A DNA stretch of 64,000 bases, from NCBI GenBank assembly GCA_023634235.1, contig JAMKCF010000008.1, positions 3,229,001 through 3,293,000 on the forward strand, given 5' to 3'. A model generated the notes under the pieces. It was not told where the DNA came from and ran no database searches. It saw nothing but the letters and a program-made list of their open reading frames with translations. The stretch comes from Pisaster brevispinus (lineage: Eukaryota; Echinodermata; Asteroidea; Forcipulatida; Asteriidae). Each line of letters starts with the position of its first letter. Within the stretch, counting starts at the first letter, position 1. The position numbers were made by a program, and so were the translations under genes. Shown here piece after piece: positions 26,501-36,970 of this stretch.

Positions 26501-26606
26501 AGGAACGGGGAAGAAGAAGGACAGAGCGAACAAGGGGAAGGGGTCCGACAAGGAAGGTGCAAAGAAGGCAAGAGGGGTGCTGAACAGCAAGGCAGGGCTG
26601 TGGTGA
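2489..26606 (+). CDS. RHPN2: Rhophilin (Rho-GTPase-binding scaffold), 12 exons, complete
   Basis: Join 2489-2536, 5664-5779, 16932-17136, 18882-18959, 20835-20959, 21380-21638, 22581-22676, 23408-23561, 24067-24366, 24985-25061, 25423-25569, 26118-26606. These give 2094 nt, 697 aa plus stop, with all introns GT-AG and every phase closing. Domain order is that of rhophilins: HR1 Rho-binding coiled coil (about residues 17-100, starting GCDPLAQT), BRO1 (about 108-470, with [14 protein letters not shown] and YTQIGAR), PDZ (about 503-585, carboxylate loop GFGF at 512-515), then a Lys/Ser/Gly-rich tail. Human RHPN2, from memory, is about 686 aa. The family binds GTP-Rho and organises actin; BRO1 domains can also contact ESCRT-III and PDZ binds C-terminal peptides. 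The start is the first in-frame ATG of its exon, and the RK-GC(D/N)PLAQ junction is family-typical. RHPN1 versus RHPN2 naming is uncertain because invertebrates may have a single gene. Confidence 0.93.
2537..5663 (+). other. Rhophilin intron 1
   Basis: No further exon is needed or seen. It contains a short hairpin at 2863-2908 (AACCCTCCAT ... ATGGAGGGTT), a weak diverged direct duplication between about 2813 and 3150 with an offset near 180 bp, and a CAGGCCTGG-ended repeat at 5323-5481. The rest is AT-rich unique-looking sequence. Confidence 0.5.
5323..5481 (+). repeat. CAGGCCTGG-ended repeat, copy 1
   Basis: It starts CAGGCCTGGATTT and ends near ATCCCAGGCCC, the approximate inverse. It shares AAATGGCCTTGCCCTCTCAA with the inverted copy at 23740-23880 and has the same ends as related copies at 8598 and 15753. 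The repeat is short and non-coding; its class is unknown. Confidence 0.6.
5664..5779 (+). CDS. RHPN2: Rhophilin exon 2 (first half of HR1)
   Basis: Acceptor CTCACCAG, donor AA|GTAAGT, ends phase 2. It encodes a heptad-rich basic helix (residues 17-54: GCDPLAQT, then [16 protein letters not shown] and RAGAENL), the first helix of the HR1 Rho-binding hairpin. Confidence 0.93.
6632..6773. mobile_element. MITE-like element with GGGTCGATTTCACAAAG ends
   Basis: The left end GGGGTCGATTTCACAAAGA is mirrored at the right by CTCTTTGTGGAATCCACCCC. The interior is built of repeated and inverted TAGTCCTAA / TTAGGACTA words. It has no ORF, as expected of a non-autonomous DNA element. A relative with the same ends lies at 15173-15323. 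Confidence 0.7.
8598..8777. repeat. CAGGCCTG-ended repeat, copy 2
   Basis: It is bounded by CCAGGCCTGCTACTCC and ATCAGGCCTGCAC. The phrases GTTTACAATTTCCTCATAGAG and GCCTTGGTGCCCTTG recur in slightly changed form at 15753-16078, and the first also near 4010. Confidence 0.5.
9471..9830. mobile_element. hAT-like non-autonomous element, copy 1
   Basis: The ends are CAGGGCTCGAAATT and AAATTCAAGCCCTG, inverted repeats beginning CAGGG as in many hAT elements. TTTAA flanks both ends, shorter than the 8-bp duplication typical of hAT, so the class is tentative. The interior holds inverted GGCCCGAGGCCAGTG-type words. Copies lie at 17329-17696 and 28363-28746. Confidence 0.65.
10320..10473. mobile_element. 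Inverted-repeat element, TAGAGCTGCTTAAGCA family (copy 1)
   Basis: It ends AGGCAGCTCTATGAAACTGGGCCC, shares the tail and interior words (TTAGCAGAATACCAG, GACATGGTACTTTGG) with the elements at 29508-29868 and 56052-56243, and has no coding content. Confidence 0.55.
12662..12709. repeat. Perfect 16-bp stem hairpin
   Basis: GCAATAGAGTTGTGCA (12662-12677) and its exact reverse complement (12694-12709) flank a 16-nt loop made of two CTAGGCA words. An outer TGGC/GCCA pair at 12654-12657 and 12715-12718 adds a short second helix. Confidence 0.8.
12945..13075 (+). pseudogene. Possible LINE reverse-transcriptase C-terminal remnant
   Basis: Read in one frame with an internal stop, this gives a [20 protein letters not shown] string followed by a [20 protein letters not shown] string. 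It resembles the tail of many non-LTR reverse transcriptases (RxFxxxAPxLWNxLP ... SLSxFKxxLK). The match is short and damaged. It could be chance. Confidence 0.3.
14193..14585. mobile_element. Large foldback element with ~140-bp arms
   Basis: The left arm 14193-14333 and right arm 14448-14585 are reverse complements with few mismatches; shared blocks include TTCGTGGCTTGGACAGCTT and CTTTTCCAACTTGTTTGCGG. A loop of about 115 bp separates them. The element has no ORF. It may be a MITE or two inverted copies of a longer repeat. Confidence 0.8.
15173..15323. mobile_element. MITE-like element, relative of 6632-6773
   Basis: It starts GGGCTCAATTTCACATCAAG and ends CTCTTTGTGAAATCGGCCCC, inverted ends shared with the element at 6632. 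The interior has paired AAGATGAG/CTCATCTTAA-like words and TTAAGATTCATCTTAAG palindromes. Confidence 0.6.
15753..16078. repeat. CAGGCCTG-ended repeat, copy 3
   Basis: It begins CAGGCCTGGTGCTTCGTGGAGG and ends AACAGGCCTGG, with interior similarity to 8598-8777 (GGAAATTTACAGTTCACTCA, ATAGAGGTGCCC). It is longer than the other copies and may carry an insertion. Confidence 0.45.
16590..16730 (+). repeat. Fragment of tRNA-derived SINE
   Basis: It shares with the element at 21744 the string TTTCTGATCAGC, a Pol III B-box-like GTTCGAGTC, and the later words ATTGCTTTGT and AGTAGGTCCTGTGTAT. The 5' end is missing. Confidence 0.5.
16932..17136 (+). CDS. RHPN2: Rhophilin exon 3 (second half of HR1, start of BRO1)
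   Basis: Acceptor TTTGCAG, donor CAG|GTAAGG, ends phase 0. It encodes residues 55-123: the second HR1 helix ([20 protein letters not shown]) and the linker with [12 protein letters not shown], a signature found in rhophilins just before BRO1. The 11.1-kb intron before it is the longest of the gene. Confidence 0.95.
17329..17696. mobile_element. hAT-like non-autonomous element, copy 2
   Basis: It begins TAGGGCTCGAGTTTGG and ends AAATTCGAACCCTG. The distal part (TTATTATTCAATTGAAAAACA, GGCCTCGGGCC, CCAGTGTAAAATTCGA) is the inverse of the left part of copy 1 at 9471, so it lies in the opposite orientation. Confidence 0.65.
18882..18959 (+). CDS. RHPN2: Rhophilin exon 4 (BRO1)
   Basis: Acceptor GGATACAG, donor CAG|GTACTT; 26 codons, phase 0 on both sides. 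It contains [11 protein letters not shown] and EFMDLRQ, close to the vertebrate sequence at the start of the BRO1 domain. The first codons continue the strand begun in exon 3. Confidence 0.93.
19113..19425 (+). mobile_element. tRNA-derived SINE (class II tRNA head)
   Basis: The head starts GTGTCATGACCGAGCGGTTG and ends CATGACACC. GTGTCAT pairs perfectly with ATGACAC as an acceptor stem, and the B box is GGGTTTGAGTCCC. The body of about 220 bp ends near AAATGCGCTATAAAAAG. The head resembles Leu/Ser-type class II tRNAs, but the extra body marks it as a SINE and not a working tRNA gene. Confidence 0.7.
20835..20959 (+). CDS. RHPN2: Rhophilin exon 5 (BRO1)
   Basis: Acceptor ACCATCAG, donor TTG|GTAAGA cutting a Trp codon (phase 2). 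It encodes [20 protein letters not shown] and then [17 protein letters not shown] is a conserved BRO1 motif of rhophilins. Confidence 0.93.
21380..21638 (+). CDS. RHPN2: Rhophilin exon 6 (BRO1 core)
   Basis: Acceptor after a C-tract (CCCCCCAAG), donor GCG|GTAAGG, ends phase 0. It encodes residues 192-277, with [14 protein letters not shown] and YTQIGAR, the best conserved stretch of BRO1 domains. It is GC-rich at third codon positions, in contrast to the flanking introns. Confidence 0.96.
21744..22010 (+). mobile_element. tRNA-derived SINE, second copy
   Basis: The head GTGAGTCTTGGCTGAGCGG with A-box-like start and B box GGGTTTGAGTCCC is followed by a body with AAGACACTGTACCATAATTG and AGTAGTGCACGTAAAAGAAC. 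Relatives at 16590-16730 and 32166-32330 share the body. It lies inside rhophilin intron 6 on the sense strand. Confidence 0.7.
22581..22676 (+). CDS. RHPN2: Rhophilin exon 7 (BRO1)
   Basis: Acceptor CTCTTGCAG, donor GTT|GTAAGT; 32 codons, phase 0 both ends. It encodes [10 protein letters not shown] through AQEAAV, matching the AQAQE...VAQEAA stretch of vertebrate rhophilin-2. Confidence 0.92.
23408..23561 (+). CDS. RHPN2: Rhophilin exon 8 (BRO1)
   Basis: Acceptor TGTTGTAG, donor ACCA|GTAAGT, ends phase 1. It encodes residues 310-360, including VKDYIPYSW and HFKASSHYY, a BRO1 helix pair that carries the IPYSW motif of rhophilins. Confidence 0.94.
23740..23880 (-). repeat. CAGGCCTGG-ended repeat, inverted copy
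   Basis: CCAGGCCTGGAATTTCATCT, then TTTGAGAGGGCAAGGCCATT, is the reverse complement of the right part of the copy at 5323-5481, allowing mismatches. It lies in rhophilin intron 8. Confidence 0.6.
24067..24366 (+). CDS. RHPN2: Rhophilin exon 9 (end of BRO1)
   Basis: Acceptor CACTTTAG, donor AGAG|GTTGGT, a weaker donor than its neighbours but the only one that keeps the frame into exon 10. It encodes residues 361-460: the region where [18 protein letters not shown] resembles the vertebrate QLGKSHLRRAM stretch, followed by the acidic [13 protein letters not shown]. Confidence 0.93.
24475..24575 (-). mobile_element. tRNA-like SINE, reverse orientation
   Basis: Read on the minus strand: GCTAGATAGCTCAGTTGG (A box), GAGGTCGCAGGTACAAATCC (B box region), then TTTTCTTTGTTCAACCCC. 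The same head and tail occur at 37720 and 53394. The anticodon arm is degraded. The shared 3' tail argues for a SINE. Confidence 0.65.
24985..25061 (+). CDS. RHPN2: Rhophilin exon 10 (BRO1-PDZ linker)
   Basis: Acceptor TGTTTAG, donor CTG|GTAAGG, ends phase 0. It encodes residues 461-486, a Pro-rich linker ([19 protein letters not shown]). It matches the vertebrate position that leads into LGPL(S/A)(V/I)F. Confidence 0.9.
25423..25569 (+). CDS. RHPN2: Rhophilin exon 11 (first half of PDZ)
   Basis: Acceptor TACTTTAG, donor GCG|GTAAGA; 49 codons in phase 0. It begins GPLAIFNA and contains the PDZ carboxylate-binding loop GFGFTVRG (GFGF, residues 512-515) and strand B. Confidence 0.95.
26118..26606 (+). 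CDS. RHPN2: Rhophilin exon 12 (PDZ end, basic tail, stop)
   Basis: Acceptor GTAACAG. It encodes residues 536-697: the rest of the PDZ domain ([20 protein letters not shown] to RLRIELV), then a Ser/Lys/Gly-rich low-complexity tail of about 105 residues ([22 protein letters not shown]) ending GLW and TGA at 26604-26606. The tail is more basic than that of vertebrate rhophilin-2 and is probably disordered. Confidence 0.95.
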   Translation, partial: ASGVKEGDFIIGVNDDSVKWAKHGDVVKLILGSQRLRIELVTPLSTDFLHPQDKRRLNSSDSAGSSQMDLNESIASGSSTTERRQQPSPKKTAKENPNSAKSPGRGKGSETSNGSLPKGVSMNGKGNVGTGKKKDRANKGKGSDKEGAKKARGVLNSKAGLW

Positions 26607-28200
26607 AGAGGGAGTGGGGATGATTTGGTGTTGAAGCAGTGTTGAGTTGATTGGAGTAGTTTCATCTTTGCAGCACAATTTATCTCACTGATCCAATGAC
26701 CATTCTTGTGTCCGAGTCGCAAGCATTATACGTTTCCCCAGCATTTCGTCACGTAAACACTTTGGGTAGAAAGGCTTGCAAAGTGAAAGTGTAAAAGGAC
26801 AACTCCCGCAACTCATTCCAAGTCGATGTGGTTTTTTTAATAGTTTTTTTTTAAATTTTACTACAGGATTATCATTTGAAGTTGTACATTTTTGAAAGAA
26901 TGTTTATTATTATTTGTTTTTCAATAGATCACCATCAGTTTTTTAAATCAAGTTTTTTTTATTCAGAATTAAAAAAATTAAAGACTTTTAATGTTGGTTT
27001 AAGTGAACCGAGTTATGCAAACACATTGATCCTCGTGAGGCATAGCTCTGTTCATCACCCACAGAGGGCTTTTCCCCCTTTCCAACTTTTGTACTTTAGA
27101 ATTTTTAACAGTTTTTTTCTTAATTCTTTTGATGAAAGTTTTTTTTTAAAGCTTCTGAGTATTTGGTGCTACACGATACAGCTAAAACCTACTAGTAATT
27201 TTTTGGAGGATGAAAAAAAAGAGTAAAGTACTGTGAAAAAAAAAAATGTTTTTAAAAACATAATTTTAAAGCTTTTTATGATGCGTCTCTAAATTTGGCA
27301 AATGATGTGGATGTTTTTTTGTGTGAACAAATTTTGTTTGTGGGGTTCCAGTATCGTTATTATTATATTTCTTCGGAAACAGAGGCTGACGTCAATGCTG
27401 TGAACGTTGTTGTTGCAAATAATTTTACTCCACGGAGTTCTATGTTTTGGCGTGTTTGTCTTAATTTAAAAAGTTTTGAATTGACATTGTTTAATGCAAT
27501 TCTTTGTTTGAGGACTTAAAAAGGGAAAGTACGTCGGTGGTTGTTGGCCGAGTGAGTTCATCCCTAAGCTTTGAGTTTTCAAAAATGATTCCAACAGAAA
27601 TTCTTTACAAAATGGCGTCATATTCAGTGGTCAAGGTTTATAATTTTTTAAAAATTTTTTTAAGGACTTCTTTGTACATCCATATCAGGCTTATTTTGAT
27701 TGCGGCAATTGAAATAAGTAACTGTAACTTATTAGACATAACAGTGTTTCTGATTGACAGAATAATTTCCATGGAGAACTGGTTCTGGTATGATCACAAA
27801 AAATTTCTGATTGAAGCAAACTTTTTTTTCTCACGATCACTACCAACCCATGTACTTAGTCTTTAAAGTTCATCTTGTACTTTCATTTTGTTTAAAACAC
27901 GAGTCATCACTAGCTTTTGTTTACCATTCCAGCTATGATAAGATTCATATTCTGTATCCATATTTCTTATCAAACACGGAAATTGTTTTCCTCCACAACT
28001 GTTATGCGGATCATCGGCTGAAGAAAAAGGAATAAGCTTGCTTCTTTTGGAAATTAGAAAAAAAAAACTCAGTATTATATCTGTACATGTACATACAAAG
28101 TTAGTCAGCACAGATTTTATACATGTTATTTTTTGAAGCGATATTTTGTAATGTACTGTGCAGAAAAAGGAAGTAAAAAAAAATAAATAAATAAATGATT
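26607..28200 (+). other. Probable rhophilin 3' UTR and flank
   Basis: About 1.6 kb of AT-rich sequence with long T-runs and no repeat copies follows the stop. Overlapping AATAAA signals lie at 28182-28193 (AATAAATAAATAAATG). A further AATAAA lies at 30129. Which site is used cannot be decided from sequence. Confidence 0.4.
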
Positions 28201-28362
28201 GGGAGATGTTTAGTTGAAGCTGGAAAATGCAGGTCGACGTACTTCATTTCTGGCAAAACATTTTGAGGGGAATGTTGTATGTTGATAAATAACTTAACAC
28301 TTACAAGAGTCAAGAGATTTTATATTTAAATTATGACAGAGTCATTCCTCAAATAGTGTTAC

Positions 28363-28746
28363 CAGGGCTTGAATTTGCTGTAAAATTCCACAAGACTGCA
28401 GGGCTTGTAGCTCAAAATGTTTTAATGGACCACAATTCATTTTCACAAGACCAGAATTTTCACAAGAAAGAGCTTTCTAAACAGTTTAACATGAATGTTC
28501 TTTTTATTTGGACAAGCACTCAGAGAAGATTTATCTCATTTTGTCTGATGGGTTAGTATATTTTGCAGACTCAAAGTCAACATTTGAACATCAGTTCTCT
28601 CGGTTTAAAAGATATTTCACGGTGAGGTATTATTATTCAATTGAAAAACACAAGACTGCTGGACTTGTCCGGTCACTAGTTTACTGGCCCGGGGCTAAAA
28701 CAACACTGGCCTCGGGCCTGCAGTCCAGTGTCAAATTCAAGCCCCG
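28363..28746. mobile_element. hAT-like non-autonomous element, copy 3
   Basis: The ends are CAGGGCTTGAATTTGC and CAAATTCAAGCCCCG. The interior shares GGCCTCGGGCC, TTATTATTCAATTGAAAAACA and ACAAGACTGC with copies 1 and 2 and has the orientation of copy 2. No transposase reading frame remains. Confidence 0.65.
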
Positions 28747-30650
28747 GTTTCGTGTATTTGGCTTCGTACTCTAGAGGTTTCTAATTGAAATGCAAAACAG
28801 CGGTAAATGTTCACTTAAATTTTCAAGCTACTTTTGTTGATAGTATATATATATTCCTCAAAACAGATTTATCCGTTTTTTAAAAAGTTGTATTCACCAT
28901 TTTTATTCAATGTTTTATTTAATTTCAAGCATACTTACAATGCAAAATGTAACAAACAATCGGTGGACCAATTTGACAAATATCTTACAGGATGTACACT
29001 CGGGCACAATTTTATACAGCACTCTCAAGAAAATGTCTGCAAGGACACAATTGGGATTTCTCCCCTTCATTCCAACACCACGTCAACTGAGGCTGGAGTT
29101 GCGTTTATATAATGGTCGGCCCGTTCCAGGTGTGGAAGTTAGATTTTTAAAGGAATGGCATGTACTCTACTTGTCTACTAATTTATTCCCATACAGCAAC
29201 CAGAAAGTTCTTCAAAAATGATAACTAATTAAGTTTTATTCAAAAAATCCTCGTTGACGGTAATGACAAATTATCCTGGTACTAGAGACTGAATTAACAA
29301 TTAACGATTGTCATCAATATTTTCCCAACTGGTGAAGTCTAATTGTTATACTTTATACATTTCCACTGTTTAAATCAAATTCCATCAACCAAGGAACCGT
29401 CTAACGGGTTTTGACATTTGTTAAATGGAGATTTTGACATTTGCTATGAAATATAAACAAACCTCAACATGTCAAGGTCTTAAAGTTATTCGAGTAACCA
29501 GGACCGAATTTCTTAGAGCTGCTTAAGCAGAAAATAATGCTTAACAATTGTTATGCTTAGCAAAAAATAGCAGGACACCATATAGTACACGTTGCATGGT
29601 ATTTTGGCTGATAACCTTCTTCTAGTAAGCAAGATTTTGTTGTGCTTAGCTACTTTTTGTGCTTAAGCAGCTCTATCGCAGAGCTCCTTAAGCACAAAAA
29701 AGTAGCTAAGCACAAACCAATTTTGCATAACCAGAATAAGGTTACCAGACAAAACACTGTTCTATATGTACTCTTTTTGACATTTTTTTTACATTTTGCT
29801 AAATTGAGTTTAGCTGAAATTTATTAAGCACAATTTGCTGCTTATACAACTCTACAAAATTGGGACCCGATTACAGATTCCTTTTGTCAATGTAACCCGA
29901 ACAATTGTAAAAATTTCCCCTACGGTAATCTTGATATAAATATTCATTTGTTCAAATAGTATTCACGAAACACCTGTATGATATAATCAGAGAAATAATG
30001 ACATGTATTCCATGTGAATGAATTTGAATAATTAGATTTGATTTGGAAGAGAAGACACTGATTATATATTTATAGCAAGTATGGATTTGAATGAATTGGT
30101 AAAAGGCTGTAACAATTGTAAATAGTCAATAAATGTATTATTTTGATATAATAAATTCTGCGTATTATATGCTCACAGTAAAACCCTGCTGTTCTACTCT
30201 TTGGTCCCTTAATAAATAAGTGCAATTTTGTAACGCCATTCAAACAATGATCTATTAGAGGAAATATGATCCTAGGTGTAATTCTACCGTGATATTTGAC
30301 CCCCTGCACCAATGTATGACGCGGCTGCTGTCGGCCACGCTCGTCAAATTGCAGTTTGGTAAGCGTGTGAACAACCTATGGCCTAAAATGTTCACCACAC
30401 TGTATAACACGCATTTTAACATTGACTCCCAAAATGGCACAACTAATATTATTGCGATGATGAATTCAGGTGAAATGGGTCAATATATGACAATATTTAT
30501 GGACGAATGTGTATCAAGTTTTAAATGATATTATGAAAAAATCATGAATTTCTTTGTGGACAGTCTTGCTGGTGTTTTCAACAGTACATCCTGTTTATAG
30601 GGAGGTACGGGCAGATCACATCCGAGACATCAATTTCTCCTTGGAGATGA
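28747..30650. other. Convergent intergenic space between rhophilin and DECR1
   Basis: It contains the paired inverted-repeat elements above and otherwise AT-rich sequence without exon signals. The 3' UTR of DECR1 must lie in its right part. No clear AATAAA on the minus strand was found close to the stop. Confidence 0.4.
29508..29868. mobile_element. Two abutting inverted-repeat elements, TAGAGCTGCTTAAGCA family
   Basis: Element one (29508-29677) runs from TTAGAGCTGCTTAAGCAG to GTGCTTAAGCAGCTCTA. A CGC spacer follows, then element two (29679-29868), starting AGAGCTCCTTAAGCACAAAA and ending GCTTATACAACTCTACAAAATTGGG. The adjoining halves form a near-perfect palindrome (TGTGCTTAGCTACTTTTTGT and its inverse). 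Confidence 0.7.
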
Positions 30651-34118
<3,468 letters not shown>

Positions 34119-34266
34119 TGTGCACGAACGGGTACAACAATTTTCCGTTTGCCGGCGATTTGGAGAGCGCCCTCAAGAGTTGGGTATCAATGAGTGGCGC
34201 GCCATTAACAAAAGTATTGGCTAACTGAGACTGAGAGGAGTGTGAGAGACACGGCTTGGTTCTACC
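34119..34266. promoter_or_regulatory. Probable bidirectional promoter (DECR1 / micropeptide)
   Basis: Only 148 bp separate the divergent start codons. An inverted CCAAT box (ATTGG) lies at 34216-34220 and a GCGCCCTC word at 34167-34174. No TATA box is visible, as is common for housekeeping bidirectional promoters. NF-Y binding is inference. Confidence 0.45.
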
Positions 34267-34398
34267 ATGGAGGAAGGAACCATGGAGGAAGGAACCATGG
34301 ACGAACGATTCTACACCAACTTCTTGAGGACAGCAGTCGATGGATATTGGTATGTAACACTTGTAACAGTTGCTTTAGTATACATTTTCCGGAAATAA
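34267..34398 (+). CDS. Candidate 43-aa single-pass membrane micropeptide (or first exon)
   Basis: ATG at 34267 to TAA at 34396-34398, 43 residues. The N-terminal part is acidic and is made of an exact 15-bp duplication plus a diverged third copy (MEEGT, MEEGT, MDERF). Then follow YTNFLRTAVDG and a hydrophobic segment, WYVTLVTVALVYIF (about 28-41), before a basic RK end. The first and third ATG both have A at -3 and G at +4. Lone C-terminal basic residues suggest that the C-terminus faces the cytosol or matrix. It is head to head with DECR1, whose start is 148 bp away. An alternative is that ATTG|GTATGT at 34350 is a splice donor and this is only exon 1 of a larger protein; then the hydrophobic part is intron. 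I do not recognise a family. Confidence 0.42.
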   Translation: MEEGTMEEGTMDERFYTNFLRTAVDGYWYVTLVTVALVYIFRK

Positions 34399-36970
34399 TC
34401 ATTGTAAATTTGAACGATAACATACATATTAACTTTGAAAGAAGTGTGTTATTCATTGATACCTTGAAGCGCCACATCTCAATCTTCATTGTATGAGACT
34501 GAGAGTGAGAGTGTGTTACTACTTAGGGTTAATAGGGGCGTTGTAGCCCGTTGTAAACCCATGTGTGACAGTTCGGTTTTGAAGCTTATGAGTGGAAGAC
34601 ATTGTCGCTGCTATTCATTTCTGCATACGTTAAAGCTATACCTACCAGCTGATATATTACCATGTGTTACGCAATTTATATACCCTTTTGGACTATTGTG
34701 TAGCTCAAATTTCTGCTTCTTATTTGCGTGTGTTGCCATCAACTACCACACAAATTCTCCAAAATGTGTTGTATTAGTTTAAAGGCAGAAGTGGCGTAGA
34801 ATTATTATTTTAAAAACCCTTTCATTTTAATTAAATACCTTTCGTAGTTGCACTTGAGTTGCACCATAAAGCAAGGACCAGCACAAAATCCTAAATTCTT
34901 TGGTATAAACATAAATTGAATTCGAACATCATCCATGGTCTGACTTGAGCAATTATTTTGCAAGCATAGGGCCAGCTTGAATTAATAGTTGGTTGGTTCA
35001 GATCACGAAGCAAAAGGTCATACTTATTGTAGTGCTCTTTATACCACTGCTTGATGAATAAGCTTAAAGCAGGATGTAGTAGTAATGAATTTAGTAATTC
35101 CACTCAGAATCATTGTCATACTTGCAGTTATGATAGACCATGTAAATAAACAAATGTGGGATGTGTGTATTTTCTCTAGTGCTTGTAGTTGTTCCTTTTT
35201 TAATGATTCAAACTTAATTGATTAGTCCGAGTGAACCCGGTATTAAAATTAACCTGTGTTCTAACTGCAGTATGACCTAAATCGTATTACGATGTCTCCA
35301 GCTGTTTTTTCCCAGAGGCAATTAATAACACAATAATGTCAGTAGAGGTCGCACTTCATAAGCTGCTCGATGAAATTTTGATTGTAGCCTTGCTCCAAGA
35401 CCGTTTTTGTTTGTCTTTTACAAGACCGTAGTACAAAAACAGAGGGCCACTATTTGCACGGATTTAATGGGAATTTGAAATAGACCCGGATCACCTTTCA
35501 TAAAAAACGAGCGCCCTCTTGCTACATGAATTGATGCTTGTGTTTATAGCATTACTAAGCTCGTGGTGATGAATGCGTGAGCGTTGCTTGGAGCTGAGGA
35601 CAATGTTGACCAGTTCCCTGGTGGCCGTCGCTCGGTAGCAAAATCCCTACCCCTCGGCCAGGGACAATAGTGCGAGAATCATGCTAGAATAGTGACGTGA
35701 AATTACCATGGCAACTCCTCATTATTCAGTTATAGCCCATCACAATTACCGTTAATGTTTATACAAACCTCGTCATCATGTGGGAATTAAGATAACGAAA
35801 TAAAAACGTCTTGTTAGTATGTGACTGATCGTAAGAGATGTCACCAAATAAATGCTTTTATAAAGAATCTTGTCTCCAGTCCAGGCCAGTAATAACATAA
35901 TTACATACACCAAAATGGATTCAAAATTCAGCGTGAGTTGTAAATTTTCGCAAGAGCTGATAATGTTTGCAACAACGCGATAAAACAGTGTTCGTGTACA
36001 CCTTGATTTATCAGACTGTAGTAGCAATTTCCGGTCGGCGGCATACTGCACCGTGTCAGGTGTAATCGAGACAAGTTTGGTGAAAGCGACTTCAAGATTT
36101 ATTATTCTCCACTAAACGATTGGCTTAATTTTGAATGATAAATCATCCCAAGAAACGTGCCTTAATTTACTTCCAAAATCCGAGGGCGATGATTTGTGAT
36201 TTTAATTCCTGTATAAGGCAAAACAACCGCAGAATGCGTCATGCGAACCACATATTTTAATAAATATAATCAAGTTTTTTTTATATGTGGTCATGTTGAC
36301 AGTCGATCACCCATGGAGATGTTGACAAAAATGATGTGGTAAACAAGATATAATAAACTTTTCAAAAACATGTAACAAACCTAAAATAAATAAGCACATT
36401 TTATGTTAGTTGAATAACAATGAATAAGGCTAATAAAAATCGATAAAAAATGAAAACATATTTAACATAAAAAATAATAAAAATTAAATAACAAAAACAC
36501 AATCAAAAATATTAAGACATGCATGTATTAGTGTAATCGAAGATATTCAACAATCGACAGATCAAGAAAAGTTTAAAAGTAAAACACAAATAAATGTTCA
36601 GTTTACTTGTACAGTCGCGTGATGAATGTCTTCATTTTCGATCGGACCAAAACGCATTTTTACGCAAAAATCTTCGCTATCTATTATTGCACTGCATTTG
36701 TTTTGTTTCGTGATCACCTTTTTCAAGTTTGATTTTTATTTCCGAATCCATTCCACGTTATTCCATTCACACCTGAATGCATTTTAGGTGGAATTACTTC
36801 TTTACTATTTGAATACCTGCCCTCGCATCTCTGAATACTATTTGGGTCACAATTGTCATTTTTTTTGTAGTTCTGTAGGCACACTTTAAAGTTACTGTAA
36901 ATCTCTTTAATGGGGTTTAGGATAATTCTTAGATTCTTTACCTTTTCGCGACTGGAACCCAGAGGGAGAC

